A stretch of DNA of 64,000 nt from Gammaproteobacteria bacterium (GTDB lineage Bacteria > Pseudomonadota > Gammaproteobacteria > SZUA-229). The position numbers and the translations under genes are program-made. Numbering within the stretch: position 1 is the stretch's first letter; every line of letters starts with the position of its first letter. Below, in pieces: positions 1 to 9,319 of the stretch. The stretch lies in the NCBI GenBank assembly GCA_022340645.1, contig JAJDNP010000050.1, forward strand, positions 1 to 64,000. Direction: 5' to 3'. The notes under the pieces are model-generated. The model saw nothing but the letters and a program-made list of their open reading frames with translations, had not been told where the DNA came from and did no database searches.

Positions 1-1014
1 CGGTTCATCGAACATGCGGTGAAACACGTGTTCAACTAGCGGTTGCACCATGTTATCCGTAAGGATCCATGCGTGAACCTGTTCTGGCAGTGGCGCCTGC
101 AACAGCTCGTGTGCAAGTGCCAGTCCAAGCAAAAACATACGTCGCGCCCCGGTTTGTGTTGCCAGCTCAAGGCAGTATGACCAGTCAATATCCGGATTCG
201 AAGTGATCAGTTCTGAAATATCACAGACCCAGCCGATCCTCCTCCACCACATGTCCTTACAGCCATGGACGCAGAGAAACAACAGCAGGGCTTCGACCGG
301 AAACGTCTGGATATCTTCGTCGAGCAGGCGTGCCGGTTGCAGTTGTTTCCATATGTCATCCAGATCGACATTGAAAGGAAACCGACTAGGAGTGATGCGC
401 CAGTGCAGATCGATCATGGCCCTGGTATCGGGATGGATAAAACTGTACTCGTGCCATACGCGGAAGTTACGTGCTTCGTTGCGCCCTGTCACCTGACCCT
501 CCATGGGGCGCCACTCGTAACCCAGTGATAACAGCAGCATCTTCGCGGGAATGATATCGCGTGGTCGAATGACGATGTCCAGATCCCAGAACTTGCGCAG
601 TTCGATATCGCCATGGGCGAGGACCGCAAGGGCCGGCCCCTTGTATGGAACCGCACTGATGTTCGCGGCTTTGAATTCACGCAGTACCCTGATCATCTCA
701 GCAGTGTTTTTCTGATTACGATCGGCATTCACCTTGTTATCGGATTCTAGTTGCTTGAGTACCGCCGGTGGAACCAGGTCTGCGCAGTATCTGTTCAGGT
801 TGCGATACAGCAGTGGTATCAGTGCGTGCGGCTGCGCCTTGACGAGAATAAACTCCCAGTCCAGCTGTTTCTGGGTGAGTGCACGCATCTGCTCGCTTTG
901 CTGCGGGTCAACTCGGGTGCGGGCGCACAGCAAAAGCAGGCGATACTCGTCACGTATATCGAGCGCCCCGTTCTTTGGTGACAGGGTGCTGGCATGGCGT
1001 GCGACGCTGGACAT
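1..1014 (-). CDS. Putative nucleotidyltransferase, NTP_transf_5-like (partial, 3' end missing)
   Basis: An open frame runs from an ATG at 1014 to the first base of the window without a stop, giving at least 338 residues; the C-terminus lies outside. Around residues 115-150 it has KGPALAVLAHGDIELRKFWD followed by LDIVIRP. This matches the GxxLA...G...R.f.DlDllv pattern of the uncharacterised nucleotidyltransferase family PF14907, in which the DxD in DLDIV is the likely metal site. Later Trp-rich stretches (HWRI, DMWWRRIGWVCDI) also fit that family. Members are frequent in polysaccharide gene clusters, but no such cluster is visible here and the substrate is unknown. A GAGG lies 13 bases before the ATG, a wide spacing, so the start is only moderately sure. 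Family assignment is from motif recognition. Confidence 0.72.
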   Translation of the reverse strand, partial: MSSVARHASTLSPKNGALDIRDEYRLLLLCARTRVDPQQSEQMRALTQKQLDWEFILVKAQPHALIPLLYRNLNRYCADLVPPAVLKQLESDNKVNADRNQKNTAEMIRVLREFKAANISAVPYKGPALAVLAHGDIELRKFWDLDIVIRPRDIIPAKMLLLSLGYEWRPMEGQVTGRNEARNFRVWHEYSFIHPDTRAMIDLHWRITPSRFPFNVDLDDIWKQLQPARLLDEDIQTFPVEALLLFLCVHGCKDMWWRRIGWVCDISELITSNPDIDWSYCLELATQTGARRMFLLGLALAHELLQAPLPEQVHAWILTDNMVQPLVEHVFHRMFDEP

Positions 1015-1268
1015 GTTGTTAGTGAAGCCTCATATCAGGTGTTTGGTCGGAAGAAGTGTAGTGTAAAAATATATCAGTCCAGTATATTACAAAATTCAGA
1101 TCGGGTGATCCATATATCGATAATGAAGCACGAAAACTGCTTAATATGGTGAACAGTTTGAAATGCAGGATTATGATTTTTGCTTTTCACATCGAAATGA
1201 CTAAATGTCGTTGTCTGTGCCTGCGCAGATGCTGATCATACACTGGCGCCCCGATTCATTTATTGTGC

Positions 1269-2135
1269 TCACGATGTGCTATCAGGCTCAACGTGAATCG
1301 TAATATCAGAGGTCTTAAAGTTTTTTTCAATTATCGATTCAATATTATCCGCAATAGCATGTGAGTCCCTGGTTGACAGTTCCGGGTCAACTGAAATAGT
1401 GAGATCAATAGCGCAGCTCTTTCCTATCCACCGCGAACGAATTTTGTAAACGTTTTTTACCCCGGGCACAGATTCTATAAGTTCACGAAGTTCACCTGGT
1501 TCAATGGCATACTGATCTAACAGCACCGGTATAACACGTCTAAACAGGCTGTAAGCGAGGTAGATGACGAACAGTGCAATCGCGATGGCGCATGCTCGAT
1601 CCGCCCATCCATATCCCCTGGCAGATAATTGCCAGCCGCCAATGACGGTGCCGGTGATCAGCACGTCAGCAAAAGTGTGAGTGGCATCTGCCCGTAAAAT
1701 ATCCGAGTCCAGGCGCCTCGCCCAATTGTGCTGCCAGATAGTGACCAGGATATTGATCGCTAATACACAAAGCATGACAGCCAGTTCAATGCCGGTGGAG
1801 ACGACTTCAGCTTCTTCTTTCCTGATGGTATTGATCACCAGCTCAAAAGCCAGCACCAGCAGTAGGGACGCCAGAATAAAAACAGCCAGAGTCTCAAATT
1901 TCCTGTGACCATAAGGGTGTTCGTGGTCAGCGGGCTTGCTGGAAAATCGCATGACAATCCAGGCAATAATGTTGTTGGTTAAATCGGTTAATGAGTGGAC
2001 GGCATCAGCCAGTATGGCCATGGAGCCGGTAGATAGTGCAATGATGACCTTGGCAGTTAAAACAACCAGGTTGGCTGAACCCTCAATAAGGATTATGCGC
2101 CGTACCTGTTGATCACGTAGTGCCGAATACTTCAT
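1269..2135 (-). CDS. Cation diffusion facilitator (CDF) family efflux transporter
   Basis: The 288-residue protein matches inner membrane CDF transporters, which exchange divalent metals (Zn, Fe, Cd, Co or Mn) for protons. Residues about 15-200 hold six predicted membrane helices. The metal-site motifs are visible: ADAVHSLTD in helix 2 (two Asp with a His) and DATHTFADV in helix 5. HPYGHRKFE after helix 2 is the usual family signature. The last 80 residues form the cytoplasmic ferredoxin-like domain (VPGVKNVYKIRSRWIGKSC). Length is typical. It stands alone, divergent from the hibernation factor gene. The substrate metal cannot be read from the sequence. Confidence 0.92.
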   Translation of the reverse strand: MKYSALRDQQVRRIILIEGSANLVVLTAKVIIALSTGSMAILADAVHSLTDLTNNIIAWIVMRFSSKPADHEHPYGHRKFETLAVFILASLLLVLAFELVINTIRKEEAEVVSTGIELAVMLCVLAINILVTIWQHNWARRLDSDILRADATHTFADVLITGTVIGGWQLSARGYGWADRACAIAIALFVIYLAYSLFRRVIPVLLDQYAIEPGELRELIESVPGVKNVYKIRSRWIGKSCAIDLTISVDPELSTRDSHAIADNIESIIEKNFKTSDITIHVEPDSTS

Positions 2136-2376
2136 CGCCTGGGTTTAAATCAGTTTTATGTCTGCCGGTCCCGTAGTTTACATTCAAACATGGCTTGTTG
2201 CTGTGTTAGTACTGGGTATCGAATTCTGCAGCGATATAAATTCATTGTTATCGGAAAAGTATATTTATGAGTTTCTTGATTAACATCAAATATTGCAATG
2301 CCGTTGAAATTTATCTGCATAGTATTATGGTTAATATATAAACGTATAATTATCTATTTATAAGAAGGTTTTTTTG

Positions 2377-2943
2377 ATGAACAAGCCAGTTGAAATTACT
2401 TTCAGAGATATGCCGCGGTCAGAGGCGGTTGAAGCAAAAATTCGCGAAAAAGTCGCCAGGCTAGAAGAGTTTTATGAACATATACTGGCATGTCACGTGG
2501 TGATAGAGTCGCCGCATAGTCATCACCATCAGGGCAACCTGTTTCATGTCGGTATTGATCTGACCGTGCCTGATGGTGAAATAATCGTTAACCGGGATCC
2601 GCGAGAGCACCATGCGCATGAAGATGCCTATGTCGCTATCCGGGATGCGTTTAAGGCGGCGCGCAGAAAACTGCAGGATTTTGCCAGGAAGCAGCGTGGT
2701 GATATTAAGGCGCACGTAGTACCGCCCCATGGCATCATCTTTGAATTAGTGCCGGAACAGAATTACGGCAGAATACGCGGCTCGGATGGCAGGGAACTTT
2801 ATTTTCATCGCAACAGTTTTCTGGGCGGAGATTTTGATACGCTGAATATAGGCGATGAAGTAAGGTTTGTTGAGGGAGTCGGTAAAAAAGGCCTGCAGGC
2901 CAGCACCGTCCATCTTATTGGTAAGCACCATATCATCGATTAA
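2377..2943 (+). CDS. Ribosome hibernation factor (HPF/RaiA) fused to a cold-shock domain
   Basis: The 188-residue protein has two domains. Residues about 1-105 resemble HPF/RaiA ribosome-associated proteins, including a D..dYvAIrDAF.aarRkLqdfar segment seen as DAYVAIRDAFKAARRKLQDF. Residues about 118-188 are a cold-shock (OB-fold) domain with NYGRIRG in place of RNP1 and ELYFHRNSF in place of RNP2. The HPF part should bind the 30S decoding region and silence ribosomes; the CSD should bind single-stranded RNA. This replaces the dimerisation domain of long-form HPF. I chose ATG 2377 because AGAAGG at 2363-2368 sits 8 bases before it; an in-frame TTG at 2374 is the alternative. It is monocistronic. 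Confidence 0.9.
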   Translation: MNKPVEITFRDMPRSEAVEAKIREKVARLEEFYEHILACHVVIESPHSHHHQGNLFHVGIDLTVPDGEIIVNRDPREHHAHEDAYVAIRDAFKAARRKLQDFARKQRGDIKAHVVPPHGIIFELVPEQNYGRIRGSDGRELYFHRNSFLGGDFDTLNIGDEVRFVEGVGKKGLQASTVHLIGKHHIID

Positions 2944-2978
2944 GCCGTTGTTTGTTACACAGCTAATTTAATCAATCA

Positions 2979-3974
2979 TTACAGGCTGTAGCTTTTAATA
3001 ATGTGCATATAGTTGCTGTGCTCAAGCGCAGCAGGATTAATCGCACATGAACGGCTGACACTGCCTTTCATCTGTGCCACCGAACTGTATTCATTCTCTT
3101 CCAGCCAGTCTTGCAGTTCTCGTTTGAGCACAGCGATATGTTCCGGGCCGTTCTTCATAAGCGCACTGCATAGATGGATTATGTCCGCGCCGGCAAGCAG
3201 GCCTTTTATGATGTCTTCGGTATGATGAAAGCCGCCGGTTGCTGCTATCGACAGATCAACACGGTCTCGAATCAGGGCGATCCAGCGTATTCTTAACAGC
3301 GACTCCATTGAGCTGGAAAGTTCCAGGTGAGGTTTAATCTGCAATGTTTCCAGGTCGATATCGGGCTGGTAAAAACGATTGAACAGAGACACGCCGCGCG
3401 CACCTGCCCGTTCCAGCTTATGCACCATGTTTGCCACGCAGGAGAACTGGGATGAAAGTTTCATGGTGACCGGCAGGCTGATGTGTCCGCGCAGGTCTGC
3501 CAGCAACTGCAGGTAACGGTTTTCAACTTCCTCGCCGCTGATGGTCGGATCCCCGGCAATGTAATACACGTTAAGCTCAATGGCATCGGCGCCAGCCTGC
3601 TGGAGTTCCTTGCCGGTCTCTATCCAGCCACTTGTTGAAATGCCGTTCAGGCTGGCGATAACCGGAATATCCAGCGCAGACTTGAATTGCTGTATGCGTT
3701 CCAGGTATCTGTCCAGTTCGCTGCTGTACTCTTCCGGTATCGGCTGATAAGACAGCGCTTCGTAGTGACCCAGCGATTGTGAATTAACAAAGCGTTCAAG
3801 CTGCTGCTGCTCATACTCGATTGCTTCTTCAAACAACGAGGGCAGGACCAGCGCAGAGGCGCCGGCATCTTCCAGTTTCATCGCGGAATCAAGCTCGCCC
3901 GTCAGCGGCGAGGAGGAAGGGACCAGTGGATTGCTCAGTTTGATTCCCAGGTATTCTGTGCTGAGATCTATCAT
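2979..3974 (-). CDS. Dihydroorotate dehydrogenase-like flavoprotein
   Basis: The 331-residue protein has the FMN-binding TIM-barrel fold of class 1 dihydroorotate dehydrogenases. It begins LSTEYLGIKLSNPLVPSSS, has ELNVYY and PVTMKLSSQF strands mid-protein, and a C-terminal phosphate-binding pattern (AATGGFHHTED, then GADIIHLCSALMKNGPE). The residues usual for a true pyrimidine enzyme are not clearly present, so pyrimidine synthesis is doubtful. Its ATG overlaps the nifJ stop by four bases (ATGA), so the two are translationally coupled. DHOD-like genes next to nifJ recur in other bacteria, which suggests a redox accessory role with ferredoxin or pyruvate metabolism; that is inference. Confidence 0.82.
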   Translation of the reverse strand: MIDLSTEYLGIKLSNPLVPSSSPLTGELDSAMKLEDAGASALVLPSLFEEAIEYEQQQLERFVNSQSLGHYEALSYQPIPEEYSSELDRYLERIQQFKSALDIPVIASLNGISTSGWIETGKELQQAGADAIELNVYYIAGDPTISGEEVENRYLQLLADLRGHISLPVTMKLSSQFSCVANMVHKLERAGARGVSLFNRFYQPDIDLETLQIKPHLELSSSMESLLRIRWIALIRDRVDLSIAATGGFHHTEDIIKGLLAGADIIHLCSALMKNGPEHIAVLKRELQDWLEENEYSSVAQMKGSVSRSCAINPAALEHSNYMHIIKSYSL

Positions 3975-6900
3975 GATGTCTGCTCCGATGTTTTTTCACT
4001 GCCTTTTATTTCGCCTGAAATGCTTTCCTGGGCGGCTTTCAGTTTTCGATGCGGCGGTTCGAGGTCGCCTGCCGTTTCCCACTCCAGGCTGGCAAGCTGT
4101 TCATAATAATGATATCGATGCAGCACTTCGCGCTGTGACTGCTCGAGGAATTTTTCCGCAGCTTGGGGATGCGTGCGCCATAACATGTTGAAGCGAATTT
4201 CTGTTTCGATAAATTCACGATAGGGGATTGATGGCGGTTTGGAATCCAGGTGCAATGGATTGTTGCCGGCGGCTGCCTGTTGCGGATTGTAACGGAACAG
4301 CGGCCAGTGACCGCTATCGACGGCAAGCTGCTGATGCAGGTGGTTTTGTTTCAAATCGATACCGTGTGCGATACAGGGTGAATAGGCTATGATTATTGAC
4401 GGTCCCGGGTAGGCTTCGGCTTCATGGAACGCATGGATAGTCTGGATATCCCTGGCGCCGTAGGCGACGCGTGCAATGTAGACGTGTTCGTAGTCCATCG
4501 CCAGCAGGGCAAGGTCTTTTTTCGGTGTCGCCTTGCCGCCGGCGGAAAATTTTGCAACCGCACCGCGCGGCGTGGCCTTTGAAGTCTGTCCGCCGGTATT
4601 GGAATAAACCTCGGTATCCAGCACCAGGATATTGACGTTCTCGCCGGAGGCCAGCACGTGATCGAGTCCGCCATAGCCAATATCGTAAGCCCAGCCATCG
4701 CCACCGATAATCCATACGCTCTTGCGGCCCAGGTTTTCCGCCACACTCTCGAGTTCTCGGGCAGCAGATGAATCAATGGTTTTCAGCCTTTCCCTGAGGG
4801 TTCTTATACGTGAGCGTTGACTGGCAATGCCGGCTTCGTCGGATTCATCGGCGCCAAGTATTTGTTCGACCAGTTCTCTGCCGATACCGGTTTTCAGCTG
4901 CTGCAGTAGCTCACCTGCATATTCCTTCTGCTTGTTGATGGCAAGCCGCATGCCCAGGCCAAACTCGGCGTTATCTTCGAACAGTGAGTTCGACCATGCG
5001 GGTCCACGGCCTTCGCTGTTCTTTGCCCACGGCGTTGTTGGCAGGTTGCCGCCATAGATGGATGAACAGCCGGTGGCGTTGGCGACTACCATGCGGTCGC
5101 CGAATAGCTGGCTCGCCAGTTTGATGTAGGGCGTTTCACCGCAGCCTTCACAGGCGCCGGAAAACTCAAACAGCGGCTGCAGGATCATGGCGCCCTTGAT
5201 GGTGCCTGTTTTAACCGCAGTGCGTTCATATTCCGGCAGGCTGAGGAAATATTCCCAGTTCAGCTTTTCCTGCTGGCGCAGTTCGGCAGTGTAAGGCGCC
5301 ATGTTCAGTGCCTTGTGGCTGGCATTGCTCTTGTCGAGTATCGGGCAAATGTCAGCGCATAACCCGCAGCCGGTGCAGTCTTCCGCTGACACCTGGTAGC
5401 TCATGCGCAGGTTCTGCGGGAAATCCTTACCTTTTATCGGCATTGACTTGAAGCTTTGCGGTGCCCCGCTTACCAGGTCATCATCAAACACCTTGCTGCG
5501 AATCACGCCGTGCGGGCATACCAGCGGACACTTGCCGCACTGGGTGCACAGGTTTTCATCCAGCACCGGAATTTCCAGGGCAATATTGCGTTTCTCATAA
5601 GCGGCGGTGCCAACGGGATAGGTGCCGTCGGCCGGGAACAGGCTCACCGGGATTTTGTCGCCGCGACCGGCAATGATTTCCCCGGTGACTTTCCTGACAA
5701 AATCCGGCGCCGTATCGCCAATGATGTTATGCAAATCAAAGCTGGCCTGCGTTGCTGCCGGTGCGGTGACCTTGTACAGGTTGGCCAGTGTGTCGTCGAT
5801 GGCCTTGAAGTTCTTTTCGACCAGGCGTTTGCCTTTTCTGCCATAGGTTTTTTCGACAGCGTCCTTGATCGCTTTTATCGCTTCATCCGCCGGCAGCACG
5901 CCCGAGATGGAAAAGAAGCAGGTCTGCATGATGGTATTGATGCGCCTGCCCATGCCGGTGATGTCAGCAATGTTATAGGCATCGATACAGTAAAGCTGAA
6001 TGTTTTTATCGATGATTTGCCGCTGCATACTCTCGGGCAGGCTTTGCCATGCCTGTTCGGCGGGTAGCGGTGTATTCAGCAGGAATACGGCATTGGCGGC
6101 TGCCTTGTTGAGCATCGGGTATCGTTCAAGAAAAACCGGCTGGTGGCAGGCGACAAAATTGGCATCGCCGTCCTCGATAAGATAGCTTGATCTGATCGGT
6201 CTGTCACCGAAGCGCAAATGCGAGACCGTGACGGCGCCTGACTTTTTCGAGTCATAGACAAAATAACCCTGTGCGTATTTATCGGTGGCTTCGCCGATGA
6301 TTTTAATGCTGTTCTTGTTAGCACCGACGGTGCCATCGCTGCCCAGTCCATAAAACACGGCCTGGAAGTTATGTTCGTGCGCATCGGTGCGGAAGTTGCT
6401 GTCCCAGGCCAGGCTGCTGCTGGTGACATCGTCGATGATGCCGACGGTGAAATGATTTTTGGGCTGCCCCCCACCATCTTTTGGGTCAAGCTCATCGAAT
6501 ACCGACTTCACCATGGCCGGCGTGAACTCTTTGGATGACAGGCCGTAGCGTCCGCCGATCACAACCGGCGGCTGGCTGAACCGCGGTTTGCCATGCTGGC
6601 ATTGCGCTTCAAGGCAGTGTTGCGCCAGCGCGGTGACAATGTCTTTGTACAGCGGCTCGCCATCGGCGCCTGGCTCCTTGGTGCGATCCAGCACGGCAAT
6701 GGCTTTTGTGCTTGCGGGCAGCGCCTTGATTAATGCTGCAGCCTCGAACGGTCGGTACAGGCGTACCTTGATGAGGCCGGTTTTTTCACCCTGTGCATTG
6801 AGGTAGTTAACCGTTTCATCAACGGTTTCAGCGCCCGAGCCCATAAGCACGATTATTTTTTCGGCATCCCCGGCACCGATGTAATCGAACAGGTGGTAGC

Positions 6901-7672
6901 CGCGGCCGGTGAGTTCTGCAAAGCGGTCCATCACTCGCTGCACGATCGCCGGCATGGCCTGGTAATAAGGGTTGACGCTTTCGCGTGCCTGGAAAAATAC
7001 GTCCGGGTTTTGCGACGTGCCCCGGATCATGGGATGTTCGGGTGACAGCGCGCGCTGTCGATGCGCGGTGACACTTTCCTGGTTTATCATTTGCCGGATG
7101 ATTCCGGTGTCGATTGACTGGATCTTTGCGACTTCATGTGAAGTGCGGAAGCCGTCAAAGAAATGCACGATGGGAATGCGTGTCTCCAGCGTGGCCGCCT
7201 GGGCAATCAACGCCATGTCCATCACCTCCTGGGGACAGCCCGATGCCATAAAAGCAAAACCGGTGGTGCGCGCTGCCATGACATCACTGTGGTCACCGAA
7301 GATGGAAAGCGCCTGGGCAGCGATCGAGCGCGCCGCCACATGGAACACGGCAGGTGTCAGTTCGCCGGCGATTTTGAACATATTTGGGATCATCAATAAC
7401 AATCCCTGCGAGGCGGTAAAGGTCGTGGTCAGTGCGCCGGTTTGCAGCGCACCGTGAATGGTGCCGGCTGCGCCGCCTTCACTTTGCATCTCGATAATGC
7501 GCGGCACGGTTCCCCATAAGTTTGGCCGCTTCCGGGAGGACCATTCATCGGCCCATTCACCCATGGGTGATGCGGGTGTGATTGGATAGATTGCGATGAC
7601 TTCGTTGGTCAGGTGTGCGATCTCGGCGGCCGCCTGGTTGCCATCGATCATCAGCGTCCCGGATGTTTCCAT
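3971..7672 (-). CDS. nifJ: Pyruvate:ferredoxin (flavodoxin) oxidoreductase, single-chain
   Basis: This 1233-residue enzyme interconverts pyruvate plus CoA with acetyl-CoA, CO2 and reduced ferredoxin or flavodoxin in the cytoplasm. Its length and domain order fit the single-chain homodimeric type. The N-terminal domain has ITPASPMGEWADEW; the gamma domain has GLGSDGTVGANKNSIKIIGE. Two [4Fe-4S] motifs follow, CTQCGKCPLVCP near residue 705 and CTGCGLCADICP near 765. The C-terminal thiamine domain has EGCGETPY, ATGCSSIYGGN and GGDGWAYDIGYGG near 990. AGGAG lies 7 bases before ATG 7672. The enzyme is oxygen-sensitive in many organisms, so its presence suggests anaerobic or micro-oxic metabolism; whether it runs in the oxidative or carboxylating direction is not readable. 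Confidence 0.96.
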   Translation of the reverse strand: METSGTLMIDGNQAAAEIAHLTNEVIAIYPITPASPMGEWADEWSSRKRPNLWGTVPRIIEMQSEGGAAGTIHGALQTGALTTTFTASQGLLLMIPNMFKIAGELTPAVFHVAARSIAAQALSIFGDHSDVMAARTTGFAFMASGCPQEVMDMALIAQAATLETRIPIVHFFDGFRTSHEVAKIQSIDTGIIRQMINQESVTAHRQRALSPEHPMIRGTSQNPDVFFQARESVNPYYQAMPAIVQRVMDRFAELTGRGYHLFDYIGAGDAEKIIVLMGSGAETVDETVNYLNAQGEKTGLIKVRLYRPFEAAALIKALPASTKAIAVLDRTKEPGADGEPLYKDIVTALAQHCLEAQCQHGKPRFSQPPVVIGGRYGLSSKEFTPAMVKSVFDELDPKDGGGQPKNHFTVGIIDDVTSSSLAWDSNFRTDAHEHNFQAVFYGLGSDGTVGANKNSIKIIGEATDKYAQGYFVYDSKKSGAVTVSHLRFGDRPIRSSYLIEDGDANFVACHQPVFLERYPMLNKAAANAVFLLNTPLPAEQAWQSLPESMQRQIIDKNIQLYCIDAYNIADITGMGRRINTIMQTCFFSISGVLPADEAIKAIKDAVEKTYGRKGKRLVEKNFKAIDDTLANLYKVTAPAATQASFDLHNIIGDTAPDFVRKVTGEIIAGRGDKIPVSLFPADGTYPVGTAAYEKRNIALEIPVLDENLCTQCGKCPLVCPHGVIRSKVFDDDLVSGAPQSFKSMPIKGKDFPQNLRMSYQVSAEDCTGCGLCADICPILDKSNASHKALNMAPYTAELRQQEKLNWEYFLSLPEYERTAVKTGTIKGAMILQPLFEFSGACEGCGETPYIKLASQLFGDRMVVANATGCSSIYGGNLPTTPWAKNSEGRGPAWSNSLFEDNAEFGLGMRLAINKQKEYAGELLQQLKTGIGRELVEQILGADESDEAGIASQRSRIRTLRERLKTIDSSAARELESVAENLGRKSVWIIGGDGWAYDIGYGGLDHVLASGENVNILVLDTEVYSNTGGQTSKATPRGAVAKFSAGGKATPKKDLALLAMDYEHVYIARVAYGARDIQTIHAFHEAEAYPGPSIIIAYSPCIAHGIDLKQNHLHQQLAVDSGHWPLFRYNPQQAAAGNNPLHLDSKPPSIPYREFIETEIRFNMLWRTHPQAAEKFLEQSQREVLHRYHYYEQLASLEWETAGDLEPPHRKLKAAQESISGEIKGSEKTSEQTS

Positions 7673-7780
7673 TGTTATCTCCTGAGAATCTTCATTTATC
7701 GGAGTTACTCGAAGTTAGTGCAGAGTGATATTTATAATAACACCGCTGTACCTTTAATATGAAAATTCATTTGTCTGCCA

Positions 7781-7895
7781 CATGGGCCGGATACAGCCAT
7801 CAGTGACCATCAGCCGCAGAGACGTGGCTGTTGAGCCACCATGGATGATCCAGGAATAATTAACATGGGGCGTGTCACTGACGGCTGCATCCGGC
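7781..7895 (-). repeat. Dispersed palindromic element family A, copy 1
   Basis: The gap 7673-8026 holds no gene but contains this about 115-base palindrome. The outer arms 7788-7808 and 7874-7894 pair at 19 of 21 positions, and a small inner stem pairs 7811-7817 with 7824-7830 around a 6-base loop. Its reverse complement aligns along nearly its whole length with the element at 41799-41924, sharing the block TTATTCCTGGA and CATCCATGGTGGCTCAACA. The element lies between the nifJ upstream region and the 3' end of the outer membrane protein gene. Confidence 0.85.
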
Positions 7896-8026
7896 GCGTG
7901 ACTTTAACGGCCATACAGCATAGGTGCTAACAAGTTTATATCATCCTGTAGCTGCGAATTTATTCGCACATTGGCGATAATGCTGGAAGTCATTGTGCAA
8001 ATAAGTTCACATCTGCAGCCAGGCGG

Positions 8027-9319
8027 TTAAAAATACCACGCCAGTTGCGCAAACAGGCTCGGGCCGGTACTGAGTTGTTTGCCTGCCATACCTGTATCGA
8101 TGCCACCGTATTCCGTACCTGCTGCACCTGCAGGTATACCCAATGCCACCAGTAGCTGCCAGTTCTGTTTCAGGTCATATGTCGACACCAGCTGCGCTAA
8201 TAATGATCCGTCGCTGGCATTGATAAAAACATTGGGGGTTAACAGCCATAACGGGTTTAATTCTATGGTTGCCGATAATGCCAGGTAATGCCGGCCGAGG
8301 GTAAACAGCTCGCCGCGAACGATTCGTTCTACCAGCTCGGGATTCGCGGCCAGGGCGGCAGGACTATAGTCACCGTCTGATATTCCAAAGCCGTTATAGA
8401 AGTATTCGGCAATACCGCTGACATTATGCCCCCAGCTAACCCACGACCAGGACAGGCTGGTTACCAGGCTGAAGACGTTGTCAGATTCTGCCAGCGGATT
8501 ACTGGTGCGTGTCAGGGTGATATCGCCACGCCACAGGGCGGTACCGATATCGGTGAGGCCGCCAATGCCGATAATGTAATCGTCATAATGTTCCGCCAGC
8601 AGCAGGTCGAACTCCGAGTTATTGGCACTGCTGCCGGCAAAGCCATGATACTTGGCGGCAATAGAGTCTACCGTGCTGCTGACATCACCGTTGATATCTC
8701 GGCGAATCACCCAGACGGCCTGCAGGTCATCACCGTTTTGTCTCAGGTACTGGCCGTATAACATGTCATCGCCGGTTTTGTATTCCTTGTCCACGGCCGC
8801 CGGATCGAATGGATTGAAAAAATCCATGGGTGTATAGATCAGGCCGTTACCCCAGCTGACCGCCTGCCGGCCGAATCGGGCTACCATATTCCGGCTGGTC
8901 ATATCGACATAAAGACGATCGAGACGGTGAACGACGACCGAATTATCGTCCTGTGAAATAACATGTGTCAGATCGAACAGCCGGTAGTAATCATCAGGCA
9001 CCGGTTTTATGAATATCACCGCGCCGGGCAGACTGTTGGTGAGGTTTAGGCTATCGCCGTGCTGTGCGATTATCTGGTAATCTATATTTAGTGATAAGCT
9101 GTCTGTTTGCCAGCCGAATTTAAGTCGCAGGTCGCCATTGTGATCAACTGCCGGCGTATCAACATAATCACGGAACAGGCTGTCCTCGGGAAAAGTGTTC
9201 AGCAGGAACTGGTACTTTGCATGCCCGCCTTTGAATCCTGCCGTGTTGCTATCTGCACCTGCTGCAATGGCCGCATGCAACAGGCAGGTAAAAATGAACA
9301 GCGTTAGCGGTCGGATCAT
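8027..9319 (-). CDS. Outer membrane beta-barrel protein of an export operon
   Basis: The 430-residue protein starts with a signal peptide (MIRPLTLFIFTCLLHAAIAA, cleavage likely after about residue 20). It continues in alternating hydrophobic and polar strands and ends in LAWYF, the C-terminal aromatic that the BAM machinery reads in barrel proteins. A stretch near residue 145 (NMVARFGRQAVSWGNGLIY) resembles DUF1302-type and alginate-export-like barrels, where a conserved RQ...WG marks a strand turn. It overlaps the ATPase gene by four bases and is the last gene of the five-gene operon. It probably supplies the outer membrane port or acceptor for what the ABC transporter moves. No specific substrate is visible. 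Confidence 0.75.
   Translation of the reverse strand: MIRPLTLFIFTCLLHAAIAAGADSNTAGFKGGHAKYQFLLNTFPEDSLFRDYVDTPAVDHNGDLRLKFGWQTDSLSLNIDYQIIAQHGDSLNLTNSLPGAVIFIKPVPDDYYRLFDLTHVISQDDNSVVVHRLDRLYVDMTSRNMVARFGRQAVSWGNGLIYTPMDFFNPFDPAAVDKEYKTGDDMLYGQYLRQNGDDLQAVWVIRRDINGDVSSTVDSIAAKYHGFAGSSANNSEFDLLLAEHYDDYIIGIGGLTDIGTALWRGDITLTRTSNPLAESDNVFSLVTSLSWSWVSWGHNVSGIAEYFYNGFGISDGDYSPAALAANPELVERIVRGELFTLGRHYLALSATIELNPLWLLTPNVFINASDGSLLAQLVSTYDLKQNWQLLVALGIPAGAAGTEYGGIDTGMAGKQLSTGPSLFAQLAWYF

Noticed and set aside
5456-6067. 203-codon plus-strand frame inside nifJ
   Set aside because: It is antisense to strongly conserved ferredoxin-type and flanking parts of NifJ; codon pattern belongs to the minus strand.
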